In this document: positions 35,474 to 43,394 of the stretch, in pieces
Layout: each line of letters begins with the position of its first letter
Position numbering within the stretch: position 1 is the first letter of the stretch
DNA from: Caldilineaceae bacterium
GTDB taxonomy: Bacteria; Chloroflexota; Anaerolineae; Caldilineales; Caldilineaceae
Direction: 5' to 3'
Length of the DNA stretch: 64,000 nt
Assembly: GCA_022824025.1 (NCBI GenBank)
Contig: JAJEBF010000051.1
Span: 1 to 64,000 of the forward strand
Position numbers and translations under genes: made by a program
The notes under the pieces: model-generated
Told to the model about the DNA's origin: nothing
The model's input: the letters and a program-made list of their open reading frames with translations, nothing else
The model's database searches: none

Positions 35474-36709
35474 TCAGTTCCAGCTGCCTACGAAGTCGTT
35501 GAGCGTGAAATCGACCGGCATCTGGTTGAAGAAGTAACGCATCGGGCGCGCCTGGAAACCGGGCGCGAAATGCTCGTGCTCCGCCTGGAGCTTTTCGTCC
35601 AGGATCGCAAAGCGCTCGTGGAGAACGGCGGCCTCGTCCACTGTGAAGCGGTCCGCGAACTGCGGGCCCCAGTTGATCGAGATCGAATGGGAGGAGCGGG
35701 CGCGCTGGCGATAGTCCTCGGTTATGCCTGCCAGCGGATCGGAGGAGGCGTCAGCGCTCGCGTTTTCATGCTTAACAACCTGCATATGGAGAACCGCTTT
35801 GCAGAGATAGATCGTCAGAACCATCTTGCCGGCTTCGCCTACGCCGGGCTGCAGCGCTTCGAGCGCGTCAAAATAAGCGCCGGCGTTGCCGTTCAGTGCC
35901 TCCCGCAAGGCGATTTCGGTCACATCCTGCAGCGCCGCGCTCTTCCCGTTCCACTGTGTGAATGACGCCCGCGCCGTGGGCGACAGGTGCTTGGTGAAGG
36001 AGGTGTCGGGGTAGTAGGGGAAGATCGTATGGCCGCCATGGATGGTGCGGCGCGTCGTGGGGCTGTAGTCGCTGCCCCAATGCAACAGGTAGTTGATATA
36101 GACGACCGCGTCGCCGGCGTTCAGCTCAACGGGTATGCCGCCCGGTACAGCGCGCCGCGGGTCTCCTGACAGCGAACGGTTTTCGGCCTCGGTGTTGAGC
36201 CGCAGATGGCTGCCCGGCACCACCCAGAGCACGTTGTCGTCGTAGAGCGGGATGTTCCACTGCACATATTTGGGGCCGTTTTCCTTCAAATCCTTCTGCA
36301 GGCCGGCCAGGGGGGCCATGTCGATCGGGTGGATGTCGCGATGCCACGCGGCCGGGCCATGATCGCGCACCGGGCTGCACATCAACATCATGCCGGCCAC
36401 CGACGCCGCCCCCGGAACGCTCAACAGCTGGCGGCTTACTCCCAGTGTGCTCTCCTGCAGCCAGACCTCGACCGTGCTGGCCGTTGCTTCGTCGATCAGC
36501 CTGTTGTAAGAGACCAGGCGCGGCTGCGCGTGTGTCTCCCAAACGCCGCCGGGCGGGTCGTCCGGACCCCGCTCCTGCGCCCAGATCTTTCTCTGCCTTC
36601 CGACCAGCGTTTCAAAGTCGGCCCGCAACTGCTCCAACTGGTCCGGGGGGATGATCTCGCGCAAGACGAGATACCCCTGCTCCATGAACTGTTCGCGGCT
36701 GACCTGCAT
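35474..36709 (-). CDS. phytanoyl-CoA dioxygenase (PhyH) family protein
   Basis: A 411-residue Fe(II)/2-oxoglutarate dioxygenase-like protein, longer than the copy at 5682. Metal ligands are His and Asp in WHRDIHPID and the distal His in LLHWGSDYSPTTRR, with an Arg for 2-oxoglutarate. Its N-terminus, SREQFMEQGYLVLREIIPP, is typical of the family. The start at 36709 matches this N-terminus; a further ATG at 36757 adds 16 basic residues that overlap a hairpin. The extra C-terminal helical region (about residues 280-370) is unusual in length. The substrate is unknown. Confidence 0.88.
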   Translation of the reverse strand: MQVSREQFMEQGYLVLREIIPPDQLEQLRADFETLVGRQRKIWAQERGPDDPPGGVWETHAQPRLVSYNRLIDEATASTVEVWLQESTLGVSRQLLSVPGAASVAGMMLMCSPVRDHGPAAWHRDIHPIDMAPLAGLQKDLKENGPKYVQWNIPLYDDNVLWVVPGSHLRLNTEAENRSLSGDPRRAVPGGIPVELNAGDAVVYINYLLHWGSDYSPTTRRTIHGGHTIFPYYPDTSFTKHLSPTARASFTQWNGKSAALQDVTEIALREALNGNAGAYFDALEALQPGVGEAGKMVLTIYLCKAVLHMQVVKHENASADASSDPLAGITEDYRQRARSSHSISINWGPQFADRFTVDEAAVLHERFAILDEKLQAEHEHFAPGFQARPMRYFFNQMPVDFTLNDFVGSWN

Positions 36710-36755
36710 CGTTCGGCCCCCCTGTTTTTTCCTGATAGGTCGGCGACTGAACAAC

Positions 36756-36785
36756 AAGCCCCGGCAGTCGATTCTACCGGGGCTT
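36756..36785 (-). terminator. probable terminator between small hypothetical and dioxygenase genes
   Basis: A perfect nine-base-pair stem, AAGCCCCGG with CCGGGGCTT, closes a 12-base loop. On the minus strand it is followed by TTGTTGTTC, a weak U-rich tail. It fits termination after the small gene at 36818-37060. Confidence 0.55.
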
Positions 36786-36817
36786 ACTTATGCTTGTGCG
36801 GTGTATTCTCCGAAGTG

Positions 36818-37060
36818 CTATCGCTTTTTTGTGCGCGCTTTGCCACCCCAAGGGTTTTTCACGCAGCAGGAGAGACTGGACACAGACCCCATGATGTAAA
36901 GGCCGTATGACACAATCAAAACAACAATCCCCGCCACCGGGCTTATCAGCCATTCCAGAAGTGTGAAACCGGAAATTTGACCAACATCGCCCCAAGATCC
37001 AAGCGACGCACCCACATCGGAATCGACGCGTCTGTGCATCGGCGGAGCGTAACTCGTCAT
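36818..37060 (-). CDS. small hypothetical protein with one membrane helix
   Basis: An 80-residue reading frame from ATG 37060, with a polar start (MTSYAPPMHRRVDSDVG) and one strong hydrophobic helix, SPVAGIVVLIVSYGLYIMG, followed by a cysteine pair and a basic tail. A longer version from 37165 is open but less convincing. A terminator-like hairpin follows it. I do not recognise the protein. It could be a genuine small membrane protein or a chance frame. Confidence 0.35.
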   Translation of the reverse strand: MTSYAPPMHRRVDSDVGASLGSWGDVGQISGFTLLEWLISPVAGIVVLIVSYGLYIMGSVSSLSCCVKNPWGGKARTKKR

Positions 37061-37214
37061 CGTCTGACGCTGCGCTGTCCTGAAGATCATCTCCGGCTCT
37101 TGGTACACCGCTCCCTCTCCAGGGCGGGCCATACACGGCCACCGCCGCTGCTGGCAATATACCATACGTCTGAAGCGCTGTTAAGCGGTCCAACTCAGCT
37201 ATCACTTTCGAAAG

Positions 37215-37244
37215 TTGACAGAAGTATTGGTTGAATTGTATAAT
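37215..37244 (+). promoter_or_regulatory. consensus sigma-70 type promoter of the Phd/restriction-modification unit
   Basis: TTGACA (37215-37220) and TATAAT (37239-37244) are both perfect and separated by 18 bases. It is the best promoter in the window and lies 46 bases before the Phd-like GTG start. Confidence 0.85.
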
Positions 37245-37265
37245 TTAGCTAATCTAGTTAAATTA
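37241..37265 (+). promoter_or_regulatory. palindromic operator overlapping the -10 box
   Basis: This 25-base inverted repeat starts TAATTTA, ends TAAATTA, and is symmetric at 20 of 25 positions. It overlaps the TATAAT box and the expected transcription start. Phd antitoxins repress their own promoters by binding such palindromes as dimers, so it is the likely autoregulatory site. Confidence 0.65.
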
Positions 37266-37289
37266 TCTAAAATTGATAGGAAAGTCACT

Positions 37290-37529
37290 GTGGCCATAAA
37301 AGCGATTTCCTCTACGCAGGCGCAAAATAACTTTGGTCGAGTGCTTGATGATGTCGTGCAAAACCAAGCGCGTTACATCATTAAACGTCGCAACGCGCCT
37401 CAGGCAATCTTGGTAAGCCTTTCCGAATTGGAGCATTTGCTGTCGGCAAGCGCAGGAGAGCGCCGGCGACTTGAGGAGATCATTCGCGAACAGAGCCCTG
37501 CGTACCATCTGGGCACACCTATAGATTGA
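37290..37529 (+). CDS. Phd/YefM-family antitoxin-like regulator
   Basis: A 79-residue Phd/YefM protein, AIKAISSTQAQNNFGRVLDD then RYIIKRRNAPQAILVSLSEL, which is the DNA-binding half of the family. GTG 37290 follows AGGA at good spacing. The family's C-terminal toxin-binding helix is present but short. No Doc, YoeB or other toxin follows; instead a DNA methyltransferase gene starts 24 bases downstream. Phd-like proteins can act as plain repressors, so here it may control the restriction-modification genes in the way C-proteins do elsewhere. Confidence 0.85.
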   Translation: MAIKAISSTQAQNNFGRVLDDVVQNQARYIIKRRNAPQAILVSLSELEHLLSASAGERRRLEEIIREQSPAYHLGTPID

Positions 37530-37552
37530 CTGTTGATTTAGGGAGAACAGTT

Positions 37553-38491
37553 GTGACACATGACTGGAGTTCGTTTACCCAGAGTTTCCCCACATGCCGC
37601 TATACCGCCTCTGTCGCGATTCAGGCCGATTGTTTTGTATGGATGAGAAGTGTTGCCGAAAATTCTGTGCATTCAGTTGTGACTGATCCACCCTACGGCG
37701 TGAAAGAGTATGAGCCGGTTCAACTGGAAAAGAGAGCGAACGGCGGCGGCGGGATCTGGCGAATTCCCCCTGCATATGATGGCAGCAAACGTTCGCCGCT
37801 GCCTCGATTCACGGCCCTCTCGCAAAGTGAACGAGAGTATCTTTCGCACTACTTCCTTGAATGGGCACGGCTTGTAAGACGTGTCCTGCGCCCCGGTGGG
37901 CATCTGTTCATCGCCTCGAACTCTTTTCTCGCGCAGGAAGTTTTTGCGGCCGTGTCCAATTCCGGACTGGAGTTCAGGGGTCAACTCATCCGTCTTGTGC
38001 GCACGCTGCGCGGTGGGGACCGCCCCAAGAATGCGGAAGGAGAGTTCCCTGGCGTCTGCTCGATGGCGCGTGGGGCATACGAACCGTGGGGTATGTTTCG
38101 TAAACCACTTCCTAAAGGGATGAAAGTCAGCGACTGCCTAGCTAGATACCAGACTGGCGGCCTCCGGCGCAAACCGGATGGCAGACCATTCGAGGATGTG
38201 ATCGAGAGCGGGCGGACGCCGAAAAGAGAACGTGAAATTGCGCCGCATCCCAGTCTCAAGCCGCAATCTTTCCTACGCCAGATTGTCTATGCGTCGTTGC
38301 CTCTTGGCGAAGGCCTTGTTCTCGATCCTTTCATGGGGTCCGGCTCGACGGTAGCAGCAGCGGAAGCTGTCGGCTACCGAAGCATTGGCATCGAAAGAGT
38401 GCCCGAATACTTTGCAATGAGTCGGAAGGCAATTCCCGCACTGGCAGAAATCGATCCGCAAACTGCGCAGCTGGAGTTTACACTAACGTAA
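37553..38491 (+). CDS. site-specific DNA methyltransferase (N4-cytosine/N6-adenine class)
   Basis: A 312-residue DNA methyltransferase. The catalytic motif IV is DPPYG (residues 45-49) and the SAM motif I, DPFMGSGST, lies near residue 257, so the order IV then I marks the beta class. A target-recognition region lies between them. GTG 37553 follows GGGAG at good spacing; a TTG at 37526 overlaps the antitoxin stop. It ends nine bases inside the convergent restriction-endonuclease gene, forming a tail-to-tail type II-like pair. The recognition sequence is not predictable by eye. Confidence 0.9.
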   Translation: MTHDWSSFTQSFPTCRYTASVAIQADCFVWMRSVAENSVHSVVTDPPYGVKEYEPVQLEKRANGGGGIWRIPPAYDGSKRSPLPRFTALSQSEREYLSHYFLEWARLVRRVLRPGGHLFIASNSFLAQEVFAAVSNSGLEFRGQLIRLVRTLRGGDRPKNAEGEFPGVCSMARGAYEPWGMFRKPLPKGMKVSDCLARYQTGGLRRKPDGRPFEDVIESGRTPKREREIAPHPSLKPQSFLRQIVYASLPLGEGLVLDPFMGSGSTVAAAEAVGYRSIGIERVPEYFAMSRKAIPALAEIDPQTAQLEFTLT

Positions 38492-39124
38492 ATCCTCGTA
38501 AATCCAGTTCTCTTTCATCTTGGCCAAGCCCCGGCGATTAACCCTCGCTGTGATTGTACGGCGGCTGGTTTCAGAACGGCCTGAGAAATTCCAATCCCCT
38601 TCCTCAAGCCGCGCGCCATAAACGCCGCGAAATTGGAAGCGTTTGGGCGGCACGTCAGTGGTCTTGTCTCTAACCGTGTTGCTGTCAAAGTAGAAAACCA
38701 GGAGCCAAACGGCCTCCGGGTTGTGCCCCTGCCATCCACTCCTGTGGCGAGACGCCTTTATCTCTATGCCCTCCTGCGTATATTGCACTGAGTTGCCACT
38801 GAACATATCCGCGGGAATGAGATCAGGGTGCCCGTTATGATGCTGATTCCTTGCCAAAGCGGGGCAATATTGGGGAACTGTCTCGTTCATAAATTCCCCT
38901 ACAATGCTGCTGAAATTCGCAGGCATCAGAAAACTCTCAAGCCGGGCAAGGTCCCGAGAATAAAGCTGTTGATTGATAAAGCCCAGGAAATCAATGAAAT
39001 CCCGCATTGCAGATTGCAGGTGGGAGACCGAAAGGCCATATGGCAAGACAGTTTTCTCGTTAAAGGCTGACCCCTCTACTGGAATGGGCTGGCAGGCATC
39101 AGCCTCTGTGTACTCTCTACACAT
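38483..39124 (-). CDS. probable restriction endonuclease, PD-(D/E)XK family
   Basis: A 213-residue protein with a clear nuclease core: Pro100/Asp101 in NGHPDLIPADM and Glu121/Lys123 in EGIEIKASRHR, the PD...ExK pattern. The N-terminal helical part, YGLSVSHLQSAMRDF, leads to it. It is convergent with the methyltransferase gene, as in many type II systems. The ATG at 39124 overlaps the end of a sugar dehydrogenase gene by eight bases; a later TTG (about 39046) is also possible. The 3' ends overlap by nine bases. Specificity is unknown. Confidence 0.78.
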   Translation of the reverse strand: MCREYTEADACQPIPVEGSAFNEKTVLPYGLSVSHLQSAMRDFIDFLGFINQQLYSRDLARLESFLMPANFSSIVGEFMNETVPQYCPALARNQHHNGHPDLIPADMFSGNSVQYTQEGIEIKASRHRSGWQGHNPEAVWLLVFYFDSNTVRDKTTDVPPKRFQFRGVYGARLEEGDWNFSGRSETSRRTITARVNRRGLAKMKENWIYEDLR

Positions 39125-40235
39125 CCTCCGCCTGCAACCTCTCCAGCAGCTCGCTGTACGCCTCCCGGTCCAGGGGCAGTTCGACCGCCTCGCCGGTGGC
39201 GCCGCTGTAGATCATCGCGTTGGCCAGCTCCAGCGACTTCAGCCCTTCTTCGCCGTTGCAGCGCGGTTCGCCGCCCTCGCGAATGGCGCGGTGGAAGTCC
39301 TTGTACACCCTCGCATGTCCGTGTTCCTCCGGCTCGTCCTCGACACCGGCGTCGGCATCAGCCGCTTCGGTGCGCACGAAGGGTTCGGGGCTGTCGGTGA
39401 TCAGCTGGCGCAGGTCGGTCTCGTAGCGCTCGTATTCAATGTGGTCCTGGTGCAGCACGATCTTGCCTCCGGTACCGGACACTTCAAAGGTGCGGGGGCC
39501 GCTTTCGGTCGTGCTGAAATAGATAGTGCCCTGCGCGTCCTCCGGCCACTCGAGCAGCGCGGTGGCGGTATCCTCGGTCTGGATCGCGTGCAGGCGGGTG
39601 GCGGTGGCCGCGTAGACCCGCCGCGGGGACCCGACCAGATGGCAGACCAGGTCCAGGTCGTGCGGGGCCTGGTTCATCAGCACGCCGCCGCCCTCGCCTC
39701 GCCAGGTGCCGCGCCAGCCGCCGCGCAGGTAGTAGGCCGCGGTGCGCATCCACGGGAAAACGCCGGTCACCCGCTGGATGCGGCCCAACTGCCCGCTGTC
39801 GATCAGCCGTTTCATCGCCCGCACATGCGGCAGCTGCCGGTACTGGTAGTTCACCGCCAGCACGCGGTTGTTGGCCCGCGCCGCCGCGATCATCGCGTCC
39901 GCCTCCTTTACCTGGATGGCGATCGGCTTTTCCACCAGCACATGGCTGCCGGCGTTGAGCGCGTCGATCGCGATCGGCGCATGGAAGGGATGGGGCGTGA
40001 TGATCACCGTCACATCCGGGTTGGTTTCGGCCAGCATCTGCCGGTGGTCGGGATAGAAGGGGCAGCCCCACTCCTCGGCCCGCTCCTGGCCTGGTTCCGG
40101 CGCCACATCCGAGCCGCCGACCACCTCGACTTCATCGAGTGAAAGCCCCATCGAATGGGAACGAAAAATCCCGGCGCCCATGCCGACCACCGCGTGGCGC
40201 AGCTTCGAACCTTGTGGAGAGGGAGAGTTCGACAC
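39117..40235 (-). CDS. Gfo/Idh/MocA family oxidoreductase
   Basis: A 372-residue NAD(P)-dependent dehydrogenase. The dinucleotide loop is VVGMGAGIFRSHS, the EKP motif is HVLVEKPIAI, and GGGVLMNQAPHDLDLVCHLV is the family's second signature. It starts at GTG 40235 after AAGGAAG. The alcohol dehydrogenase gene lies upstream on the same strand, 126 bases away. Its exact substrate is unknown; sugars, inositols and dipicolinate-like compounds are typical for the family. Confidence 0.9.
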   Translation of the reverse strand: MSNSPSPQGSKLRHAVVGMGAGIFRSHSMGLSLDEVEVVGGSDVAPEPGQERAEEWGCPFYPDHRQMLAETNPDVTVIITPHPFHAPIAIDALNAGSHVLVEKPIAIQVKEADAMIAAARANNRVLAVNYQYRQLPHVRAMKRLIDSGQLGRIQRVTGVFPWMRTAAYYLRGGWRGTWRGEGGGVLMNQAPHDLDLVCHLVGSPRRVYAATATRLHAIQTEDTATALLEWPEDAQGTIYFSTTESGPRTFEVSGTGGKIVLHQDHIEYERYETDLRQLITDSPEPFVRTEAADADAGVEDEPEEHGHARVYKDFHRAIREGGEPRCNGEEGLKSLELANAMIYSGATGEAVELPLDREAYSELLERLQAEDV

Positions 40236-40360
40236 GTTGTCTTCCTTTTCTTGTTCGTCTGTCGCTTATGAAAAAGGGGGAAACATCTGTACGTCGTGGA
40301 TGGAGGCCGTCGGTACGGCAAGGTCGGGTCGAGGTAGTGACCAAAGCCGGTCACCACCGT

Positions 40361-41380
40361 TCAGAAATGCAGCATCGCCTTGACAACCTGGTTGTCGGGC
40401 TGGAGCCAGCCGGGGAATTCGTCGATCAACGTTTCCGGCGGCGCGCTGTGCGTAAGCCAGGGGGCCAGATTGATCGCGTCCGTCTCCAGCGTCCGGACGA
40501 CGCGGGCGAAGTCGGCGCTGGTCGCGTTGCGGCTGCTGAGCAGCGTCGTCTCGCGGCGGTGAAATTCCGGGTCGGGGAAGGTGATGTCGTCTTGCACCAG
40601 GCTGATGAAGACCACGCTCCCGCCCTGCTCGATCAGGCCCAGTGCGTTCATCATCGAGCGCGCGTTGCCGGTTGCGTCGAAGACGGTCAGCGGCAGGTCG
40701 CCGCCGAACACCGCCCGCAGCTGGGCTTCCGCGTCCCCGCGGCCGTCAATGAGATGCTCCACGCCCAGGTTTTCCTGCACAAAGCGCATCCGGTTCTCGT
40801 CAATCTCCATCACCGCGACCTCGGCGCCGGCCAGGCGCGCAAAGGCCACCGCGGTCAGCCCGATCGGGCCGGCGCCGATTACCAGTGTCGACTGTGCCGG
40901 TTCCAGGTTGGCCCGGTCCACCGCGTGCGCGCCGATGCAGAGCGTCTCGACCAGGGCCAGGTGTTCCAGCGGCAGGGTCTCGGAGCGGTGCAGCTTCTCG
41001 ATGGGGACGGTGATCCGCTCGCGCATGCCGCCATCCATATGCACGCCCAGCACCTGCAGATGGGCGCAGCAGTTGATGCGCCCGCGGCGGCAGGCGCTGC
41101 ACGCGCCGCAGTTCAGATAGGGCTCGACCGCGCAGTGGTCTCCCGGCTGCAGGCTGCTCTCGGTATGCGGGTCGAGAGACAGGATCTCCACGCCCAGCTC
41201 ATGGCCGAGGATGCGGGGATAGCTGAAAAAGGGCTGCCGTCCGCGAAAGGCGTGCAGGTCGGTGCCGCAGATGCCGACCCGCCGCACGCGTACAAGCGCT
41301 TCGCCCGGTCCCGGTCCGGCAGGCGGCGCGGACTCCGTCAGATTCAGGCTGCCGGGTTTCTCCAGTATGACCGTCTTCAT
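40361..41380 (-). CDS. zinc-dependent alcohol dehydrogenase, sorbitol/threonine dehydrogenase-like
   Basis: A 339-residue medium-chain dehydrogenase. The catalytic zinc set is Cys in GICGTDLH, His/Glu in LGHELGVEI and Glu in LVETLCIGAHA. Unlike the tandem pair at 12-14 kb, this protein has the full structural zinc loop, CGACSACRRGRINCC. The NAD loop is GAGPIGLT. It starts at ATG 41380 and sits between the export operon and the Gfo/Idh gene. It likely oxidises a sugar alcohol or L-idonate/galactonate-type substrate; which one is unclear. Confidence 0.9.
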   Translation of the reverse strand: MKTVILEKPGSLNLTESAPPAGPGPGEALVRVRRVGICGTDLHAFRGRQPFFSYPRILGHELGVEILSLDPHTESSLQPGDHCAVEPYLNCGACSACRRGRINCCAHLQVLGVHMDGGMRERITVPIEKLHRSETLPLEHLALVETLCIGAHAVDRANLEPAQSTLVIGAGPIGLTAVAFARLAGAEVAVMEIDENRMRFVQENLGVEHLIDGRGDAEAQLRAVFGGDLPLTVFDATGNARSMMNALGLIEQGGSVVFISLVQDDITFPDPEFHRRETTLLSSRNATSADFARVVRTLETDAINLAPWLTHSAPPETLIDEFPGWLQPDNQVVKAMLHF

Positions 41381-41442
41381 CGGGCCTGTTCAAAGTGGGA
41401 TAGCTGACAACGCGGGGCAGGATCGGAGTCGGCGCGCCGGCC

Positions 41443-42213
41443 TCAGCCGCTGGCCACTGGGTCGGCGTTGACGACCGCCGGGGCAGACGCGGCTTCGGGC
41501 ACGGCATTGTGGCCCTGCCCCTCCAAGTCGATCAGGCCGTCTTTCAGAAACAGAACATAGTCCACGTAATCGTCCACGAGGTTGTCGTGGGTCACGACCA
41601 GGAAGGTGACGTTCTGTTCGCGCACGATCTGCTGGAAGAGGCCGAGGATTTCTCGCGCCGTGGTGCTGTCCAACTCGCCGGTCGGTTCATCCGCCAGGAT
41701 CAGCTTCGGATCGTTGGCGAGCGCTCGCGCGATGGCCACGCGTTGCTGTTGCCCGCCCGACAACTCAAATGGACGGTGATGCATCCAACGAGTCAGACCA
41801 ACCAGATCCAGGCAGTGCACAGTTTTTTCATGACGTTCCCGGCCCTTAACGCCCGACATGCGCAGAATCAACTCAACATTCTCAAAAGCGGACAGGCTGG
41901 GCAGCAGGCCGAAAGACTGAAAGATAAAGCCGACCTGTTCGCGACGCCAGCGCGTCAACTGGCGTTCGCTCCAGGAGTGAATCTCCTCGCCGAAAATGCG
42001 GATCTTCCCGTCTGTCGGTGAATCCAGGCCGCCCAGGCAGTTGAGAAGAGTTGTCTTGCCGCTGCCGGAGCGCCCCTTCAACGCGGCGAATGTCCCTTGC
42101 GCAATCTGCAGGTTGACGCCTTTCAGCGCGGCTACCTCCAGGCTGCCCGTCTTATAGACGCGCCAGATTTCTTCGGTTTCGATGGCCGTGTTGGGGTAAG
42201 GGTTGTTTTCCAT
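41443..42213 (-). CDS. ABC transporter ATP-binding protein (MacB/LolD type)
   Basis: A 256-residue nucleotide-binding subunit. Walker A is GRSGSGKTT (residues 47-55), the signature is LSGGQQQR, Walker B is LILADEPTGELD and the switch His lies in VVTHD. The motifs fit the MacB/LolD group that powers FtsX-type permeases. It is the last gene of the four-gene export operon, 62 bases after the other ATPase. The C-terminus past residue 230 is Ala-rich. Confidence 0.92.
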   Translation of the reverse strand: MENNPYPNTAIETEEIWRVYKTGSLEVAALKGVNLQIAQGTFAALKGRSGSGKTTLLNCLGGLDSPTDGKIRIFGEEIHSWSERQLTRWRREQVGFIFQSFGLLPSLSAFENVELILRMSGVKGRERHEKTVHCLDLVGLTRWMHHRPFELSGGQQQRVAIARALANDPKLILADEPTGELDSTTAREILGLFQQIVREQNVTFLVVTHDNLVDDYVDYVLFLKDGLIDLEGQGHNAVPEAASAPAVVNADPVASG

Positions 42214-42275
42214 CTGCGTTCCAGGATCCGGTTCTCTGTCGTGGCTTTCGATGGGGCGGCGTTGTGAACGGGCCG

Positions 42276-43307
42276 CTAGTCATCCTTCTTGCGGCGGAAG
42301 CGGCTGAAGAAACCGCCGATCGCGGCTGCCTGCTGGATGCGGCTGGCGGCCGCCTGCTCCTGGGCGACCAGCTCCGGCGCCTCAACGTCCTCGTTGTCGG
42401 CCGGCCGGATCAGAATGCCCTCGTCGGTGATGTCGAGAAGCGCCCGGCCGTGGATCGAGAACTGCTGCAGAACATCCTTCGGAATCTGCAATCGACCGGC
42501 GCTGTCCAGCACGACCAACTCTTCAAAATGCTCTTCGTGTTCCTCTACGATGCCGTCGCCGCCGCTATTGAGCGCATCTTCGTCAAAACGTTCGACCGTA
42601 CGCACCTGGCGCCGCGTCTCGCTGGCCAGCATCCCGTCACGGATGGCGACCACCCTGTCCACGTGGCGGGCAATTGTCGGGTCGTGGCTGACAATGATGG
42701 TCGTCAGCCCCAGCTCTTCATTCAGCGTGCGCAGCGTCGCGTAAATCGTCAGCGCCGTAGCCGTATCCACTTCACCGGTCGGCTCGTCCGCCAGCAGGAG
42801 CGTTGGATTGTTGGCCAGCGAAACGGCGATGGCGACGCGCTGCTGTTCACCGCCGGAAAGCTCGCGCATGTGGTGCTTCATGCGCTCGCCCAGACCCACC
42901 CTTTCCAACAGATCCTCGGCCCGGTCGCGCTTTTCTCTGCCCGCGAAACCCGCCAGCGTCATCGGCAGCTCAACATTTTCGACCGCGTTCAGATAGGGCA
43001 CCAGGTTCCGTGCGCTCTGTTGCCACACAAAACCAACCTGTTCTCGCCGGTAGCGGTTGATCGCCCGTTCCGACATCTTCAACAGATTGAATTCACCGAC
43101 CCGCACCTGCCCTGCCGTCGGTCTGTCCAACCCGCCCAGGATGTTCATCAACGTGGACTTGCCGCTGCCGCTGACACCAACGATCGCCATCAACTCGCCG
43201 GAACGCACCGACAGATTCAGCCCTTGCAATGCGACCACCTCAAGATCGGCGATCTGATAAATTTTGACGAGGCCGTCGCAGAAAATAAATGGCTCAGTCG
43301 TTGTCAT
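42276..43307 (-). CDS. ABC transporter ATP-binding protein with an AbrB-like C-terminal domain
   Basis: A 343-residue protein. The first 230 residues are a standard MacB-type ATPase with Walker A GVSGSGKST (44-52), LSGGEQQR, LLLADEPTGEVD and VSHD. A 110-residue extension then contains LDSAGRLQIPKDVLQQFSI and ALLDITDEGILIRP, which matches the SpoVT/AbrB swapped-hairpin pattern, followed by an Ala/Gln-rich helix and a basic tail. The function of such a fusion is not established; it may dimerise the ATPase or sense a ligand. It lies 88 bases below the permease gene, with the 39-base repeat in the gap. Confidence 0.88.
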   Translation of the reverse strand: MTTTEPFIFCDGLVKIYQIADLEVVALQGLNLSVRSGELMAIVGVSGSGKSTLMNILGGLDRPTAGQVRVGEFNLLKMSERAINRYRREQVGFVWQQSARNLVPYLNAVENVELPMTLAGFAGREKRDRAEDLLERVGLGERMKHHMRELSGGEQQRVAIAVSLANNPTLLLADEPTGEVDTATALTIYATLRTLNEELGLTTIIVSHDPTIARHVDRVVAIRDGMLASETRRQVRTVERFDEDALNSGGDGIVEEHEEHFEELVVLDSAGRLQIPKDVLQQFSIHGRALLDITDEGILIRPADNEDVEAPELVAQEQAAASRIQQAAAIGGFFSRFRRKKDD

Positions 43308-43352
43308 CTCTTAGTTTCCAATTCACAGAAACGCGATTCTCTCACGGCGGCC

Positions 43353-43391
43353 GCAGTTACTAAAAACTCGAAACCGAAAACAAAAAACTGC
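43353..43391. repeat. 39-base intergenic repeat, copy B
   Basis: This is the second copy of the A-rich 39-mer described at 29365-29403, with the same GCAGT and ACTGC ends. It lies in the gap between the permease and the AbrB-fused ATPase. A looser relative can be seen near 56890-56935, before the xylose isomerase gene's stop. Confidence 0.6.
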
Positions 43392-43394
43392 TGT

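Noticed and set aside
37290..37529. A conventional Phd-Doc toxin-antitoxin module
   Set aside because: No Doc, YoeB or other toxin-sized gene follows; the next gene is a DNA methyltransferase.
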